From contig CAMLFH010000028.1 in the NCBI GenBank assembly GCA_946479285.1, positions 1 through 62,278 on the forward strand: DNA of 62,278 nucleotides. Reading direction: 5' to 3'. Origin of the DNA: an uncultured Flavobacteriales bacterium. Its GTDB lineage: Bacteria > Bacteroidota > Bacteroidia > Flavobacteriales > Crocinitomicaceae. The notes below the pieces were generated by a model that was not told where the DNA came from, ran no database searches, and worked only from the letters and a program-made list of their open reading frames with translations. Of this stretch, positions 33,511 to 43,398 are shown piece after piece; positions within the stretch are counted from its first letter, which is position 1, and each line of letters begins with the position of its first letter. Position numbers and translations under genes: made by a program.

Positions 33511-36500
33511 TTCGGTTTTTTACAAAAAGAGGATATGCATTAATTCTGAGTGCATGCTTTTTACTATTAGCCGGATTGTTATTCAACCTAAAAAGATCCG
33601 GTTTAGGAGACATCCGGGAGTTTCAGCAGGTTTTTCTTTCTCAAACTACCAAAGCCAAAAAAGAATTACAGCGAATTCCGGGAGATTGGAAGAACCTCAG
33701 CAAGGGGGAATTTTCCAAAAAGTACAATTACCTGGAGAATACTTTTTTTGTCCATATTTACCGGGGAGATTCACTGGTTTTCTGGAATACGAATAAATGC
33801 CCGGCAAACCGCTTTGCCGATTTGCATTTCCCCACAAACGGAGTTATTCAGTTACAAAATGGTTGGTATTACAGCCAATTGCAAAAGCGGGGCTCAGAAA
33901 TCTATGTGGTTACCTTCGGTATCAAGCGCGTTTTTCCCATTACAAACGACCAGCTGAAAGATTATTTCTTCAAACCTTTTCCGGCCATTCATGGAACTGT
34001 TTCCCTGGTAAAAGAAAAGAATCGAACCATTTTTGATACGCATGGTGAAGGCGTTTTTGGAATTGACCAGGCAGATCAGCGCCCGGATAACAATCATTTG
34101 CTACTTATCATTTTTGCCGATGTGCTGCTTATCTTATTTTTACTTTCCCGGAAGATCAACACACTTTTAACCACAAACACCGTCCGATTTATCTTTGTCT
34201 GCGGAGTTCTGTTAGTGCGTTACCTGGCATTGCGCTTCAACTGGTTTGAGTGGATGAGTGACACGCCCTTGTTCGATCCGGGTTTAATGGCACTGAATAA
34301 CTGGCTTCCGAATTTTGGTGAAGTGCTCGTTTGGTTTGTCTCACTGATTATGATTTTCCCGGCCCTTGGAAAAGGGATCTTAAGTATCCGCAGCAAATAC
34401 CTTGTTTACTTTTTATTGGTGCTGATCCCGGTTTTTATGATGGTCTTCCCACAGCTCATCAAACTGATCATCGTCAATTCTACCATTCCCATTCATTTAA
34501 GTGATATTCTGAAGCTGAGTATCTTTTCGATCGTGTTCATTTTTATGATCGGATTGAGCTCCTTGTTTCTCATTCGCTTTTACCAAACAGCTATTGAAAG
34601 ATGGAAATCGTTGAATCCAACCGGAACGGAGATTGTTATCGTCCTTTTAGCTTTATTTTCTTCGGTCATTATTGCGAATGAATGGATTTTCCGCTTACAC
34701 GGTTTCTGGATCATCTGGATGTTTGCGCTATGTATTGTTTCACTGATAACCGGATTTCGTAAAGGCTGGAATTTTACCTTTTATTTATTGGCCACTTTCC
34801 TTGTTTCCTTTGGAATTACGATGAACCTTGAAATGGAGGCCAAAAAGAAGGAACGGGAAGAACGACTGCTTTTTGCCAATCAATTAGCGGATGACCGGGA
34901 TATTAATGCCGAAGTGGATTTTACAAATGCGAAACAGAAGTTGGTTTCGGAACCCTTTTTGAAACGCTTGTTCAATCACGAAACAAAACCGAGTTTCTCT
35001 GAATTGAAGGAAGCCATGGAATACCAGGTTTTTAAAGGTTATTGGGATCGTTACGATGTTGATTTCTATTATTACCTGGCAGACAGTTTGGACCTTCGGC
35101 TGAATGGAATGTACAAGAAACAATTGGATGAGTTGATCGAAAGACATGGGATTCGCTCGGAAATTGATTCCAGTTTGTATTACGTGAAGGATTATACCAG
35201 CCAGTTCAATTACGTGTTTTATATTCCCTTAGAACGAAATGGGGTAAAGGTAGATTTTTACGGAACCATGAAGTCGAAACGAATTCCCGAAAAAATTGGT
35301 TTCCCCAGATTGCTGATTTCCAAGCAAACGGCAGTTTTTGAATCGCTTGAACGGTATTCCATTGCAAAATATTTCAATAGTCAGCTGGTGTTGAATTATG
35401 GTGCCTACAGTTATCCCACGGATCTCAGGATGTTTGGAGACGAAGATGAGGAAGGCCATCAATGGTATGAAAAGGATGGGTTTGAGCATTTGATTTTTAA
35501 GAAATCGAAGACAGATGCGATTATTCTGAGTAAAACCATTCCGTCCTGGCTCTCTTATTTAACAACTACTTCCATTTTGCTGGTTTGTTTTGGGGCTATG
35601 CTGACAATCGTTTTATTACTGAAGCAGCTCAACCAGGTAAAAGTTTCCAATGGTATTTCCATGATTACCAAAATACAATTGGTCCTGATCGGGTTGATTG
35701 TGATCTCACTGGGTGGATTCAGTATTGCAAGTACCACCATGTTAAGCGGCCAGTACAGAAGCTATTCTACTGACCAAATCCGTGAAAAGGTAAAATCGGT
35801 GATTAACGAAATTAATTCCAGGCAGCGCTTTATCTCCGAAAAGTTTAGCGATAAGAACCAGGAAGAACTCGATTATCAGTTGCGAAGATGGTCGAAGGTT
35901 TTCCTGGCTGATATTAATTTGTACCAGTCGGATGGAATTCTTGCGGGAACTTCCCGAACGAAGATTTACAACATGGGTTTGCTCAGTGAACAAATGAACC
36001 CGAAAGCATTGTATGAATTGCAGTTCAGCATGCGTTCCGAGTTTATTCACGAAGAGAATATCGGGTCATTGGTTTATTTGTCGGGTTATGTGCCGGTGTT
36101 CAATCACGAAAACGAATTGCTGGGATATTTGAACATCCTCCATTTTGATCAGCGCAATGTATTTGAAGAGCAGCTGCGCCAATTCTTCGTAGCAATCCTG
36201 AATGTCTTTATGCTCTTATTGGTTTTGTCGATCCTGGTTGCCTTGTTGGTTTCATCGTGGTTAACCGGACCATTGATGTTATTGCGAAAAAGTTTTTCCC
36301 AGTTTGAATTGGGCAAGAATAGCTTGCAGATCAATTACAAAGCGCAGGATGAAATTGGCTCGCTGGTTGCCGAGTACAATCATAAGTTGAATGAATTGGC
36401 AGAAGCTGCTGCAAAACTGGCACAATCTGAACGTGAAAGTGCCTGGAGGGAAATGGCGAAGCAGGTGGCACATGAAATTAAGAATCCGCTAACGCCTATG

Positions 36501-37103
36501 AAATTGAGTGTTCAGCATTTGCAGCGCGTTTTTGATCCCAATGATCCGAAATCTGCAGAACGCATTGAACGTGTAACGAATTCCCTGATTGAACAAATTG
36601 ATGCACTGACACACATTGCCAATGAGTTCTCCAATTTCGCTAAACTTCCGCAGCCGGTCATTGCAGAAATTGATCTGATCAACTTGATAAAGGCCGTTGT
36701 GGCATTATTTGACGGTGACGGAAACGTGAGAGTGCAATTGGAATTAGAAGGGCCAGAACCCGCTATTTTGATTCCGGGAGATAAAGAAATGCTGCTACGT
36801 GTATTGAATAACCTCGTTTCGAATGGAATTCAGGCAGTTTCAATGAATACTACAGCACAAATTGTGATTTCCGTAGAAACTACAAATGAATGGGCTAAAG
36901 TACGCGTTACCGATAATGGTACGGGTATCCCGGAAGATCAGATCCACACGATCTTCGAACCCTATTTCACCACCAAGTCTACCGGAACAGGATTGGGCTT
37001 GGCTATGGTCAAACAAATCGTGGAAACGCATCACGGGTCGATTGAAATCGAAGAGACTTCCTCCGCAGGAACAACGGTATTGGTTACTCTCCCAATATTA
37101 TAA
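33495..37103 (+). CDS. Large membrane sensor histidine kinase, NtrY-like
   Basis: 1202 residues. N-terminal helix (about 14-32), a long extracytoplasmic segment, a bundle of about eight helices (200-445), a second large soluble domain (450-685), two more helices (about 690-745), a sensor domain and a last helix near 900, then HAMP, a dimerisation helix with H993 in VAHEIKNPLTPMKLS, and an ATPase domain with NNLVSNGIQAV (N box), VTDNGTGIPED (D1140 nearby) and TGTGLGLAMV. The kinase half matches NtrY-type proteins and looks fully intact. No response regulator is next to it in this window. The multi-helix N-terminal half is unusual, and its signal cannot be named. Its start overlaps udk by 16 bases. 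Confidence 0.9.
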   Translation: MFKGIIRFFTKRGYALILSACFLLLAGLLFNLKRSGLGDIREFQQVFLSQTTKAKKELQRIPGDWKNLSKGEFSKKYNYLENTFFVHIYRGDSLVFWNTNKCPANRFADLHFPTNGVIQLQNGWYYSQLQKRGSEIYVVTFGIKRVFPITNDQLKDYFFKPFPAIHGTVSLVKEKNRTIFDTHGEGVFGIDQADQRPDNNHLLLIIFADVLLILFLLSRKINTLLTTNTVRFIFVCGVLLVRYLALRFNWFEWMSDTPLFDPGLMALNNWLPNFGEVLVWFVSLIMIFPALGKGILSIRSKYLVYFLLVLIPVFMMVFPQLIKLIIVNSTIPIHLSDILKLSIFSIVFIFMIGLSSLFLIRFYQTAIERWKSLNPTGTEIVIVLLALFSSVIIANEWIFRLHGFWIIWMFALCIVSLITGFRKGWNFTFYLLATFLVSFGITMNLEMEAKKKEREERLLFANQLADDRDINAEVDFTNAKQKLVSEPFLKRLFNHETKPSFSELKEAMEYQVFKGYWDRYDVDFYYYLADSLDLRLNGMYKKQLDELIERHGIRSEIDSSLYYVKDYTSQFNYVFYIPLERNGVKVDFYGTMKSKRIPEKIGFPRLLISKQTAVFESLERYSIAKYFNSQLVLNYGAYSYPTDLRMFGDEDEEGHQWYEKDGFEHLIFKKSKTDAIILSKTIPSWLSYLTTTSILLVCFGAMLTIVLLLKQLNQVKVSNGISMITKIQLVLIGLIVISLGGFSIASTTMLSGQYRSYSTDQIREKVKSVINEINSRQRFISEKFSDKNQEELDYQLRRWSKVFLADINLYQSDGILAGTSRTKIYNMGLLSEQMNPKALYELQFSMRSEFIHEENIGSLVYLSGYVPVFNHENELLGYLNILHFDQRNVFEEQLRQFFVAILNVFMLLLVLSILVALLVSSWLTGPLMLLRKSFSQFELGKNSLQINYKAQDEIGSLVAEYNHKLNELAEAAAKLAQSERESAWREMAKQVAHEIKNPLTPMKLSVQHLQRVFDPNDPKSAERIERVTNSLIEQIDALTHIANEFSNFAKLPQPVIAEIDLINLIKAVVALFDGDGNVRVQLELEGPEPAILIPGDKEMLLRVLNNLVSNGIQAVSMNTTAQIVISVETTNEWAKVRVTDNGTGIPEDQIHTIFEPYFTTKSTGTGLGLAMVKQIVETHHGSIEIEETSSAGTTVLVTLPIL

Positions 37104-37140
37104 TCATTTGAAACAGGTAGGTACTCGATGCATTGGGATA

Positions 37141-37389
37141 TATGTATTATTCGCACCCAAGCAATTTTAAAATACAATTGTATATACTTTACCACAAATG
37201 CGTGAATGTTTGAGGTGTCAGCCGCGGCTGATCGCCTCTTTAATCAGCAAAACCTGATAAATTATATTCTTACACGGTTCAAAGCGAGTGCGGTGCGCCT
37301 ATGCTGAAGCTACAGCGTAAGCATTAGCCGAGCCATTAATTTGCGCATTTGTGGTGGAAATAAGTTTGGGTGTGCATTGTGATTAATTC
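37141..37389 (+). repeat. MITE-like intergenic element, copy A
   Basis: The core 37191-37355 has imperfect inverted ends: ACCACAAATGCG on the left and its counterpart CGCATTTGTGGT on the right. Flanks match copy B (45251-45480, reverse orientation): the 20 bases at 37141-37160 are identical to the reverse complement of 45461-45480. Shared internal blocks include AAGCGAGTGCGGT and TAGCCGAGCC. Two internal hairpins are visible (GAGG...CCTC around CAGCCGCGGCTG; ATGCT...AGCAT). This stretch is the gene-free gap after the kinase gene. Confidence 0.8.
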
Positions 37390-37410
37390 CCGATGCGTCG
37401 CGTACCTGCG
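37389..37410. repeat. Short hairpin repeat (GATGC...CCTGC family), copy 1
   Basis: Reads GATGCGTCGCGTACCTGCG at its core. It shares GATGC and CCTGC blocks with the hairpins at 40235-40256 and 57421-57442, and follows MITE-like copy A directly. Confidence 0.5.
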
Positions 37411-37430
37411 AGGATTTCTTTTATAATTAA

Positions 37431-37461
37431 AAAGCCCGGTTGTCATCGACAACCGGGCTTT
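37431..37461 (-). terminator. Strong rho-independent terminator for 37479-39269
   Basis: Perfect 14-pair stem AAAGCCCGGTTGTC / GACAACCGGGCTTT with a three-base loop; the minus-strand 3' side is T-rich. 17 bases past the stop at 37479. It could also serve the plus-strand kinase transcript. Confidence 0.95.
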
Positions 37462-37478
37462 CATGTTTTTATATCTGA

Positions 37479-39269
37479 TTACTTAGATACAACCACGTTG
37501 AAGCGGCTTGTAGTACCATTTGAATAATCTAATGCAAATACATAAGTACCTGAGTTCATTCCTGCAACTGAAGTGTTGAATTGACCATTCTCAATTTTCA
37601 CTTGTTGAGTAGAAACTTCACGACCTGCCATGTCTACAATTTTCAAAGTAGCATCACCAGCAGCGTTCACTTTTACAGTGATTACTTCTTTTGCAGGGAT
37701 TGGGAAAGCAGAAGCTTCAACAGTTTGAGTTTCAGCAACACCTAAGTTCGTACCTGTTCTCATTGCAATAGAAGGAACCGGAAGACCTGAGAAACCTGCA
37801 GGAGTCCATGTACCAACATCAGAACGAATAGGGAAACGAACTAAATCGTCACCATTAATTGGATCAGCTATTGCGTAATCATAATGATCACTTGTACTAT
37901 ATCCCATGTAAACTTTCGGAATGTAGTTATTGATACACAATAAGTATGTCTGGTTATTTACCAACTGGTAGTAAGGTGCATTGTTAATCGGCATGAAAAC
38001 ATTCTGTTCCAATTCTGGATCTGCAGGGTCCGGGTAAACGTAAGATCCTTCAGCAACAGTGGGTAATAAATCGAATGTTCCAGCTGAAATTGTTTGATCT
38101 GCATCGTTCCATGCGTACAAAGTCCAGGTTACTTCAACTCCATCCAATGTTACAGTTGTATCCGCAGCACCTACAGTCATACCACCATACATTACACCGT
38201 CCATTTTAAGTCTTCCTGCATTTGCATCTTTCAACACAATACAAGATTCAAAAGTTGTTGTAGGAAGTGTTGCAGCACGGTAGAAACCGTCAGCTTTAAC
38301 ACTGTCGGAAGTAGTATTCAGGCCAGCTAACGACCATAGATCATCTGTTAAAGAAAAGTTACTTTTAGATACATTATCACCTTCAAATTCATCTGCATTG
38401 GTCATAGCAACGGTATATGTAATCTCATACAAGCCTGCAGTGTAAGAAGCCGCAGAGAACACAGGAGTTATTATAAATGCAGAGTCTCCGGAATTAAGAG
38501 TAACCGGTGAAGATGTTTGGTTGTAGATTGAAGTTCCGTTTCTTGTGATAACCGTATTCAATGTAACTCCCATTTGATCGTCTTGACCGTAGTTGTAAAC
38601 CCAGGTTCCCGGATTCAAAGAAAATTCAGATGCATTTTGAGCCAAAGCAAGTGGTTTTGAACCAAAGTTTGCTCTTACTGAACTGTTGTCAAATGTAGTG
38701 ATATCGTCATTGTAGTAACCAGTTTTATCACCGATCAAAACAACAACCGGATCAGTCATCATTTGGTTCATAATTGCCTGACCAGTAGCCAGGTTCACCA
38801 TAATTACCGGAATTGTAACAAGAGAACCATCAGTAGGTGTTCCGGATCCCGGACTCATTGCAATTGTTGTTGCATCACGGTTCACGATAATTACAGCAAC
38901 AGCTCCTGCGTTTTGGCAGTTCAATGCCTTAGTTCCGAACTCGCAAGCTCCTGCGTTTGGATTGGTTGTACCGTCACCACGGAATACCATAGCAACTTTT
39001 CCTGCCAAACTTCCTGGTGTTAATGCATTACAACCACTTGCAGATGCCGGGTTCCCCTGAGCATTCAACCCTGGTGTTCCATCATTAGCCAATTTAACAG
39101 TGTCTAATACCAATACACCATTTAAACTTGCTAGTCCCCAACCTGTTCCGGCTGCAGTAAAATCATAAAAATTCGCGATTGGTGCCGGAGCTTCAACTGA
39201 GAATATCACCTGGGACATAGCAGTTGAACCAACAAGCACTAACCCGAAGGAAAGTAAAAGTTTTTTCAT
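37479..39269 (-). CDS. PA-domain T9SS secreted protein
   Basis: 596 residues. Signal peptide (LLLSFGLVLVGSTAMSQ), then a protease-associated (PA) domain (about 60-150: GSLAGKVAMVFRGDG, CQNAGAVAVIIVNRD, IPVIMVNLATGQAIMNQ), a beta-rich central part, and a T9SS tail (AFPIPAKEVITVKVN, IVDMAGREVSTQ, GTYVFALDYSNG). PA domains usually accompany peptidases and help bind substrate, but no peptidase domain is present here. Surface-exposed or secreted. The strong terminator at 37431-37461 closes it; a near-consensus -7 box (TATATTTA) lies upstream of its start. Confidence 0.88.
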   Translation of the reverse strand: MKKLLLSFGLVLVGSTAMSQVIFSVEAPAPIANFYDFTAAGTGWGLASLNGVLVLDTVKLANDGTPGLNAQGNPASASGCNALTPGSLAGKVAMVFRGDGTTNPNAGACEFGTKALNCQNAGAVAVIIVNRDATTIAMSPGSGTPTDGSLVTIPVIMVNLATGQAIMNQMMTDPVVVLIGDKTGYYNDDITTFDNSSVRANFGSKPLALAQNASEFSLNPGTWVYNYGQDDQMGVTLNTVITRNGTSIYNQTSSPVTLNSGDSAFIITPVFSAASYTAGLYEITYTVAMTNADEFEGDNVSKSNFSLTDDLWSLAGLNTTSDSVKADGFYRAATLPTTTFESCIVLKDANAGRLKMDGVMYGGMTVGAADTTVTLDGVEVTWTLYAWNDADQTISAGTFDLLPTVAEGSYVYPDPADPELEQNVFMPINNAPYYQLVNNQTYLLCINNYIPKVYMGYSTSDHYDYAIADPINGDDLVRFPIRSDVGTWTPAGFSGLPVPSIAMRTGTNLGVAETQTVEASAFPIPAKEVITVKVNAAGDATLKIVDMAGREVSTQQVKIENGQFNTSVAGMNSGTYVFALDYSNGTTSRFNVVVSK

Positions 39270-39384
39270 AACATAAGTAAATTAAAGATGCACTAAATAT
39301 AACTAATATTTAACAAACAAAAAATTTTTGTTTGAATAATAGGATTATTATACAATTGATTTTGAGCCCCTATGCTATGAATTA

Positions 39385-39414
39385 AAAAAGGCCTTCCAAT
39401 CGGAAGGCCTTTTT
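39385..39414 (-). terminator. Rho-independent terminator of sdhCAB
   Basis: Perfect 13-pair stem AAAAAGGCCTTCC / GGAAGGCCTTTTT with a four-base loop, 25 bases past the sdhB stop at 39439. Confidence 0.95.
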
Positions 39415-39438
39415 AGTTGAATCTTTATAAAGAGCAAA

Positions 39439-40203
39439 TTACTCCGCACTCAGCATCGCGCTGAAGTATTCACGGTTCATGCGTGCAATATTCTCTAAGG
39501 AAATTTCTTTCGGACATTCAACGGCACAAGCGCCGGTGTTTGTACAGTTTCCGAATCCTTCTTCGTCCATTTGTTTTACCATGTTTAAAACACGTTGTTT
39601 TGCTTCAACCTGTCCTTGCGGTAACAAAGCGAGCTGAGACACTTTCGCTGAAACGAATAACATAGCAGATGCGTTGACACAACTTGCCACACAAGCTCCG
39701 CAGCCAATGCAGGTTGCAGCTTCAAAGGCCTTGTCTGCTTCTGCTTTCCCGATTGGAATAGCATTTGCGTCCATGGTGCGCCCTGAAGTGTTTACGGAAA
39801 CGAATCCTCCGGCCTGCTGAATGCGGTCAAAAGAAGAACGGTCTACCACCAAATCCTTGATCACCGGAAATGCTTTCGCTCTCCATGGTTCTACATAAAT
39901 AGTTTCACCATCTTTGAATTTACGCATGTGCAGCTGACAAGTTGTTACTGCGCGGTCTGGTCCGTGAGCTTCTCCGTTGATATACAGGGAACACATTCCG
40001 CAAATCCCCTCACGACAATCGTGATCGAATGCGATAGGTTCCTGACGAGAGTTAACTAACTGCTCATTCAATTGATCCAGCATTTCAAGGAAAGAACTAT
40101 CCGTTGAAACATTGTCCAATTTGTATGTTTCCATACTTCCTTTCGAATTAACGTTCTTTTGACGCCAGATCTTCAGGTTTATATTTATTGTTTTTGATGC
40201 CAT
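39439..40203 (-). CDS. sdhB: Succinate dehydrogenase iron-sulfur subunit
   Basis: 254 residues from the ATG at 40203 ([17 protein letters not shown]), which fits the family start better than an upstream ATG at 40251. Complex II subunit that relays electrons from FAD to the quinone. The [2Fe-2S] ligands lie in [16 protein letters not shown] plus the following C; the other two clusters use [11 protein letters not shown] and [14 protein letters not shown]. It sits on the cytoplasmic face with SdhA and SdhC. The third gene of sdhC-sdhA-sdhB; a 9-pair hairpin lies between it and sdhA (40235-40256). Confidence 0.97.
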   Translation of the reverse strand: MASKTININLKIWRQKNVNSKGSMETYKLDNVSTDSSFLEMLDQLNEQLVNSRQEPIAFDHDCREGICGMCSLYINGEAHGPDRAVTTCQLHMRKFKDGETIYVEPWRAKAFPVIKDLVVDRSSFDRIQQAGGFVSVNTSGRTMDANAIPIGKAEADKAFEAATCIGCGACVASCVNASAMLFVSAKVSQLALLPQGQVEAKQRVLNMVKQMDEEGFGNCTNTGACAVECPKEISLENIARMNREYFSAMLSAE

Positions 40204-40234
40204 AACTCCGTATTTATATTTCGGATGGGATGTT

Positions 40235-40256
40235 GGCACGTGATGCGTCACGTGCC
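40235..40256. promoter_or_regulatory. Hairpin between sdhA and sdhB
   Basis: Perfect stem GGCACGTGA / TCACGTGCC with loop TGCG and no T-tract on either strand. It lies in the 69-base gap between sdhA and sdhB. Its core (GATGCGTCACGTGCCTGC) belongs to the short hairpin family seen also at 37389-37410 and 57421-57442. It may set the relative mRNA level of the subunits, or be a mobile palindrome. Confidence 0.6.
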
Positions 40257-40272
40257 TGCCATTATTCCCTGA

Positions 40273-42285
40273 TTATTTATAATTTCTTGCTGCGATCTTA
40301 ATATACTCGTAATTCAATACTTCTTTGTGCAGCTCAGACTGGTTGATGTCCATTCCTTTGTATTCCCAGGCTCCAACGAAGTTGAAGTTTTCGTCGTCAC
40401 GCAATGTTTCACCTTCTGCATCCTGGTATTCTTCGCGGAAGTGACCACCACACGATTCATTACGCTGCAAAGCATCTCTTGCCATCAACTGGCCCAATTC
40501 CATAAAGTCAGCCACACGAAGTGCTTTCTCCAATTCAGGGTTCAATTCGTTTGCATCTCCGGGAACATATACTTCTTTATAGAATTCCTCGCGCAAAGCT
40601 GCAATTTCTGAAATAGCTTCGGTCAATCCCTGGGCATTACGACCCATTCCTACTTTGTTCCACATAATGTGGCCCAAACGCTTGTGGAAATGATCTACGG
40701 TTTTTGAACCATTGTTATTCAGGAATTTGGAAATCAGATCTCTTACGTTATTTTCTGCTTCTTCAAATTCCGGGGAATCCGTAGAGATTTTTCCGGTACG
40801 GATATCTCCCGCTAAATAATCAGAAACGGTATACGGAGCTACAAAGTATCCGTCTGCCAATCCCTGCATCAATGCCGAAGCTCCCAAACGGTTTGCACCG
40901 TGGTCAGAGAAGTTTGCTTCTCCTGCCACAAAACATCCCGGGATAGTGGACTGTAGATTATAATCAACCCAAACACCACCCATTGTGTAGTGAACTGCCG
41001 GATAAATTTTCATTGGAGTTTCGTACGGGTTCTCATCGGTGATTTTCTCATACATCTGGAACAGGTTCCCGTATTTTTCTTCCACCCAGGCCTTACCCAA
41101 TTTGATAATCTGGTCTTCACTTGGATTGTGATTTCCTGCAACTAAAGCGGCCTGTTTACCTTTTGAACGGATCTCTGAAGAGAAATCCAGGTAAACACCT
41201 TCCATGGTATCGTTTGCCTCAATTCCGAAACCTGCATCGCAACGCTCTTTTGCAGCGCGTGAAGCAACGTCACGTGGAACTAAGTTACCGAATGCAGGGT
41301 AACGGCGCTCTAAGTAATAATCTCTGTCTTCTTCGGCAATCTGTGTCGGCTTCAATTTTCCTTCACGAATTGCTTCAGCATCTTCTTTTTTCTTCGGAAC
41401 CCAGATACGACCTGAGTTACGCAATGATTCCGACATCAATGTCAGTTTCGATTGATTTGTTCCGTGCACCGGGATACAAGTGGGGTGAATCTGTACGTAA
41501 CAAGGATTTGCAAAGTAAGCACCTCGTTTGTGCGCTTTCCATGCTGCTGTTACGTTTGATCCGATAGCATTCGTTGAAAGGAAGTAAACGTTTCCGTATC
41601 CACCTGTACACAAGATCACAGCGTGAGCAGAATGACGCTCAATTTCACCGGTAATCAGGTTACGTGCAATGATTCCACGGGCTTTTCCGTCTACTTTTAC
41701 TAAGTCAAGCATTTCATGACGGTTGAACATCTGAACATTCCCCAAACCAATCTGGCGGGAAATTGCCGAATAAGCTCCCAATAATAATTGCTGACCTGTT
41801 TGTCCTGCCGCGTAGAATGTACGTTGTACCTGTGTACCGCCGAAAGAACGGTTGTCTAACAAACCTCCGTATTCACGTGCAAAAGGAACACCCTGAGCAA
41901 CACACTGGTCGATGATGTTTCCGGATACTTCAGCTAAACGGTGTACGTTTGCCTCGCGTGCACGGTAGTCACCACCTTTGATCGTATCGTAGAATAAACG
42001 GTATATGGAGTCACCGTCATTCTGATAATTTTTTGCTGCGTTGATACCACCTTGAGCTGCAATGGAGTGAGCTCTGCGCGGAGAATCCTGGAAACAAAAC
42101 GCTTTCACGTTGTATCCCATTTCTCCGAATGATGCCGCTGCTGATGCTCCTGCCAAACCTGTTCCAACAACAATTACGTCAATTTTCGGACGGTTATTAG
42201 GTGCAACTAAACGCAGGTGGTCTTTGTAGTCGGTCCACTTTTTTGAAATGTGGCCTTCTGGTATTTTTGAATCTAGAATAGACAT
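40273..42285 (-). CDS. sdhA: Succinate dehydrogenase flavoprotein subunit
   Basis: 670 residues. Catalytic subunit of complex II that oxidises succinate to fumarate. The dinucleotide-binding motif is [14 protein letters not shown] (G41, G43, G46); the covalent FAD site is H73 in [16 protein letters not shown]; later active-site blocks such as [13 protein letters not shown] and [19 protein letters not shown] are present. The sequence class matches the Bacteroidota/Bacillus group with a single diheme membrane subunit. Between sdhC (18 bases upstream) and sdhB. Confidence 0.98.
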   Translation of the reverse strand: MSILDSKIPEGHISKKWTDYKDHLRLVAPNNRPKIDVIVVGTGLAGASAAASFGEMGYNVKAFCFQDSPRRAHSIAAQGGINAAKNYQNDGDSIYRLFYDTIKGGDYRAREANVHRLAEVSGNIIDQCVAQGVPFAREYGGLLDNRSFGGTQVQRTFYAAGQTGQQLLLGAYSAISRQIGLGNVQMFNRHEMLDLVKVDGKARGIIARNLITGEIERHSAHAVILCTGGYGNVYFLSTNAIGSNVTAAWKAHKRGAYFANPCYVQIHPTCIPVHGTNQSKLTLMSESLRNSGRIWVPKKKEDAEAIREGKLKPTQIAEEDRDYYLERRYPAFGNLVPRDVASRAAKERCDAGFGIEANDTMEGVYLDFSSEIRSKGKQAALVAGNHNPSEDQIIKLGKAWVEEKYGNLFQMYEKITDENPYETPMKIYPAVHYTMGGVWVDYNLQSTIPGCFVAGEANFSDHGANRLGASALMQGLADGYFVAPYTVSDYLAGDIRTGKISTDSPEFEEAENNVRDLISKFLNNNGSKTVDHFHKRLGHIMWNKVGMGRNAQGLTEAISEIAALREEFYKEVYVPGDANELNPELEKALRVADFMELGQLMARDALQRNESCGGHFREEYQDAEGETLRDDENFNFVGAWEYKGMDINQSELHKEVLNYEYIKIAARNYK

Positions 42286-42303
42286 AAAGTGCTTTTTTGA
42301 ATG

Positions 42304-43224
42304 TTATCTATTGAAATAAATCATAACTGGAATAATCGCAAATGCCAAGGGAACAACGATCGAGAAAGCCTGTCCGACGAATCGGATAATCCCGTTGTAT
42401 TTCTTGTGGTTCAATCCCAATGACTGGAAAGCAGAACCGAATCCGTGCCACAAGTGGAACATCAGAACAAACATGGATATTACATACAAAATAACTGCCA
42501 GAAGAGCCCACTCATTTGCTTCACCGCCTTGTTCGGTATGTCCGAAGAAATTCATGACAACAGTATGTAAGTCACGCACGCCTTCAGCTTTCGGTAATTT
42601 GGTGTTCAAATCTGTAATCTCAATGTCTTCTACTTTCGCTAAATCCTGAGACTGTTTTGTTTCAACATCTGTAGCCGCTACTTCTACGTACTCACCTTTT
42701 GTTGTAAGGGCAGATTTCACGGTAATTTTACGGTTTACAGGAGCTCCTGTCATAGGATCTTGCCCTACCTGCATATCCATTGTTCGCTCCACGAAATGTA
42801 CAGGAACTGTTTCTGATATTTTTTGATGGTACCAGAAATTGGCCATGTGTGTCACAATGAACACCAAAATAAGTGTTCCCAAAATGGCCATGGAGCGGGA
42901 AGCAGTTGATGAATTCGTGCCCGGTTTGTTGTAAGCATAGTTCTTCGGACGTGCTTTTTTGTTTTGAACCGCTAAGTACAAACCAAGGATAGCATGGAGC
43001 AGGATAGAAGCATAAGTAACATAAGCCAGGACCTTGATAAAGATATTGTGTCCCATGAAGTATGCATACTCGTTGAAAGCGCGTCTTCCTTCCTCCCCCG
43101 TTTTTGTGATTAGCTGCAGGTTACCCAGCAAGTGTCCGACAAGAAAGGTGATCAGAAAAAGACCTGTGAGGGCCATCCAATACTTCTTTGCTAATGAGGA
43201 CGTAAATATTCCAGATTTACTCAT
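42304..43224 (-). CDS. sdhC: Succinate dehydrogenase cytochrome b subunit, long form
   Basis: 306 residues from ATG 43224. A start nine codons upstream (43251) is rejected because the -7 box at 43254-43261 would leave no room for a transcript start before it. The five-helix diheme subunit anchors complex II and passes electrons to menaquinone; His residues in the VGHLLGN, LLHAILGLY, VTHMANFWYH and FHLWHGFGSAFQ segments are likely heme ligands. Between the third and fourth helices is a hydrophilic insert (roughly 132-231), much longer than in typical 220-230-residue relatives. Confidence 0.93.
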   Translation of the reverse strand: MSKSGIFTSSLAKKYWMALTGLFLITFLVGHLLGNLQLITKTGEEGRRAFNEYAYFMGHNIFIKVLAYVTYASILLHAILGLYLAVQNKKARPKNYAYNKPGTNSSTASRSMAILGTLILVFIVTHMANFWYHQKISETVPVHFVERTMDMQVGQDPMTGAPVNRKITVKSALTTKGEYVEVAATDVETKQSQDLAKVEDIEITDLNTKLPKAEGVRDLHTVVMNFFGHTEQGGEANEWALLAVILYVISMFVLMFHLWHGFGSAFQSLGLNHKKYNGIIRFVGQAFSIVVPLAFAIIPVMIYFNR

Positions 43225-43253
43225 AGTATTTTTAAAAAATGTTTCAAACATTA

Positions 43254-43261
43254 CAAATTTA
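43254..43261 (-). promoter_or_regulatory. Candidate -7 box (TAAATTTG) for sdhCAB
   Basis: Exact TAnnTTTG on the minus strand, 29 bases before the sdhC ATG at 43224; supports that start over the one at 43251. Confidence 0.55.
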
Positions 43262-43353
43262 ATCGCTAGAACGACCCGATGGGAACTTCTTGCTTATTTA
43301 GAAACAATATAGATTATTTTGGAAAGTGAGAATGGGCTTAGTACTGAAACAAA

Positions 43354-43377
43354 AAAAGCGGCCATTTGACCGCTTTT
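43354..43377 (-). terminator. Rho-independent terminator for 43399-45165
   Basis: Stem AAAAGCGG / CCGCTTTT with an 8-base loop, then seven T on the minus strand; 22 bases past the stop. Confidence 0.85.
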
Positions 43378-43398
43378 AGAAAAATTGATTTGCAGAAT

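Noticed and set aside
37431..37461. Possible riboswitch upstream of the PA-domain gene
   Set aside because: It lies downstream of that gene and is a plain terminator hairpin.
43225..43251. Longer SdhC start (MFETFFKN...)
   Set aside because: The exact -7 box begins only two bases upstream, so this codon would probably not be in the mRNA.
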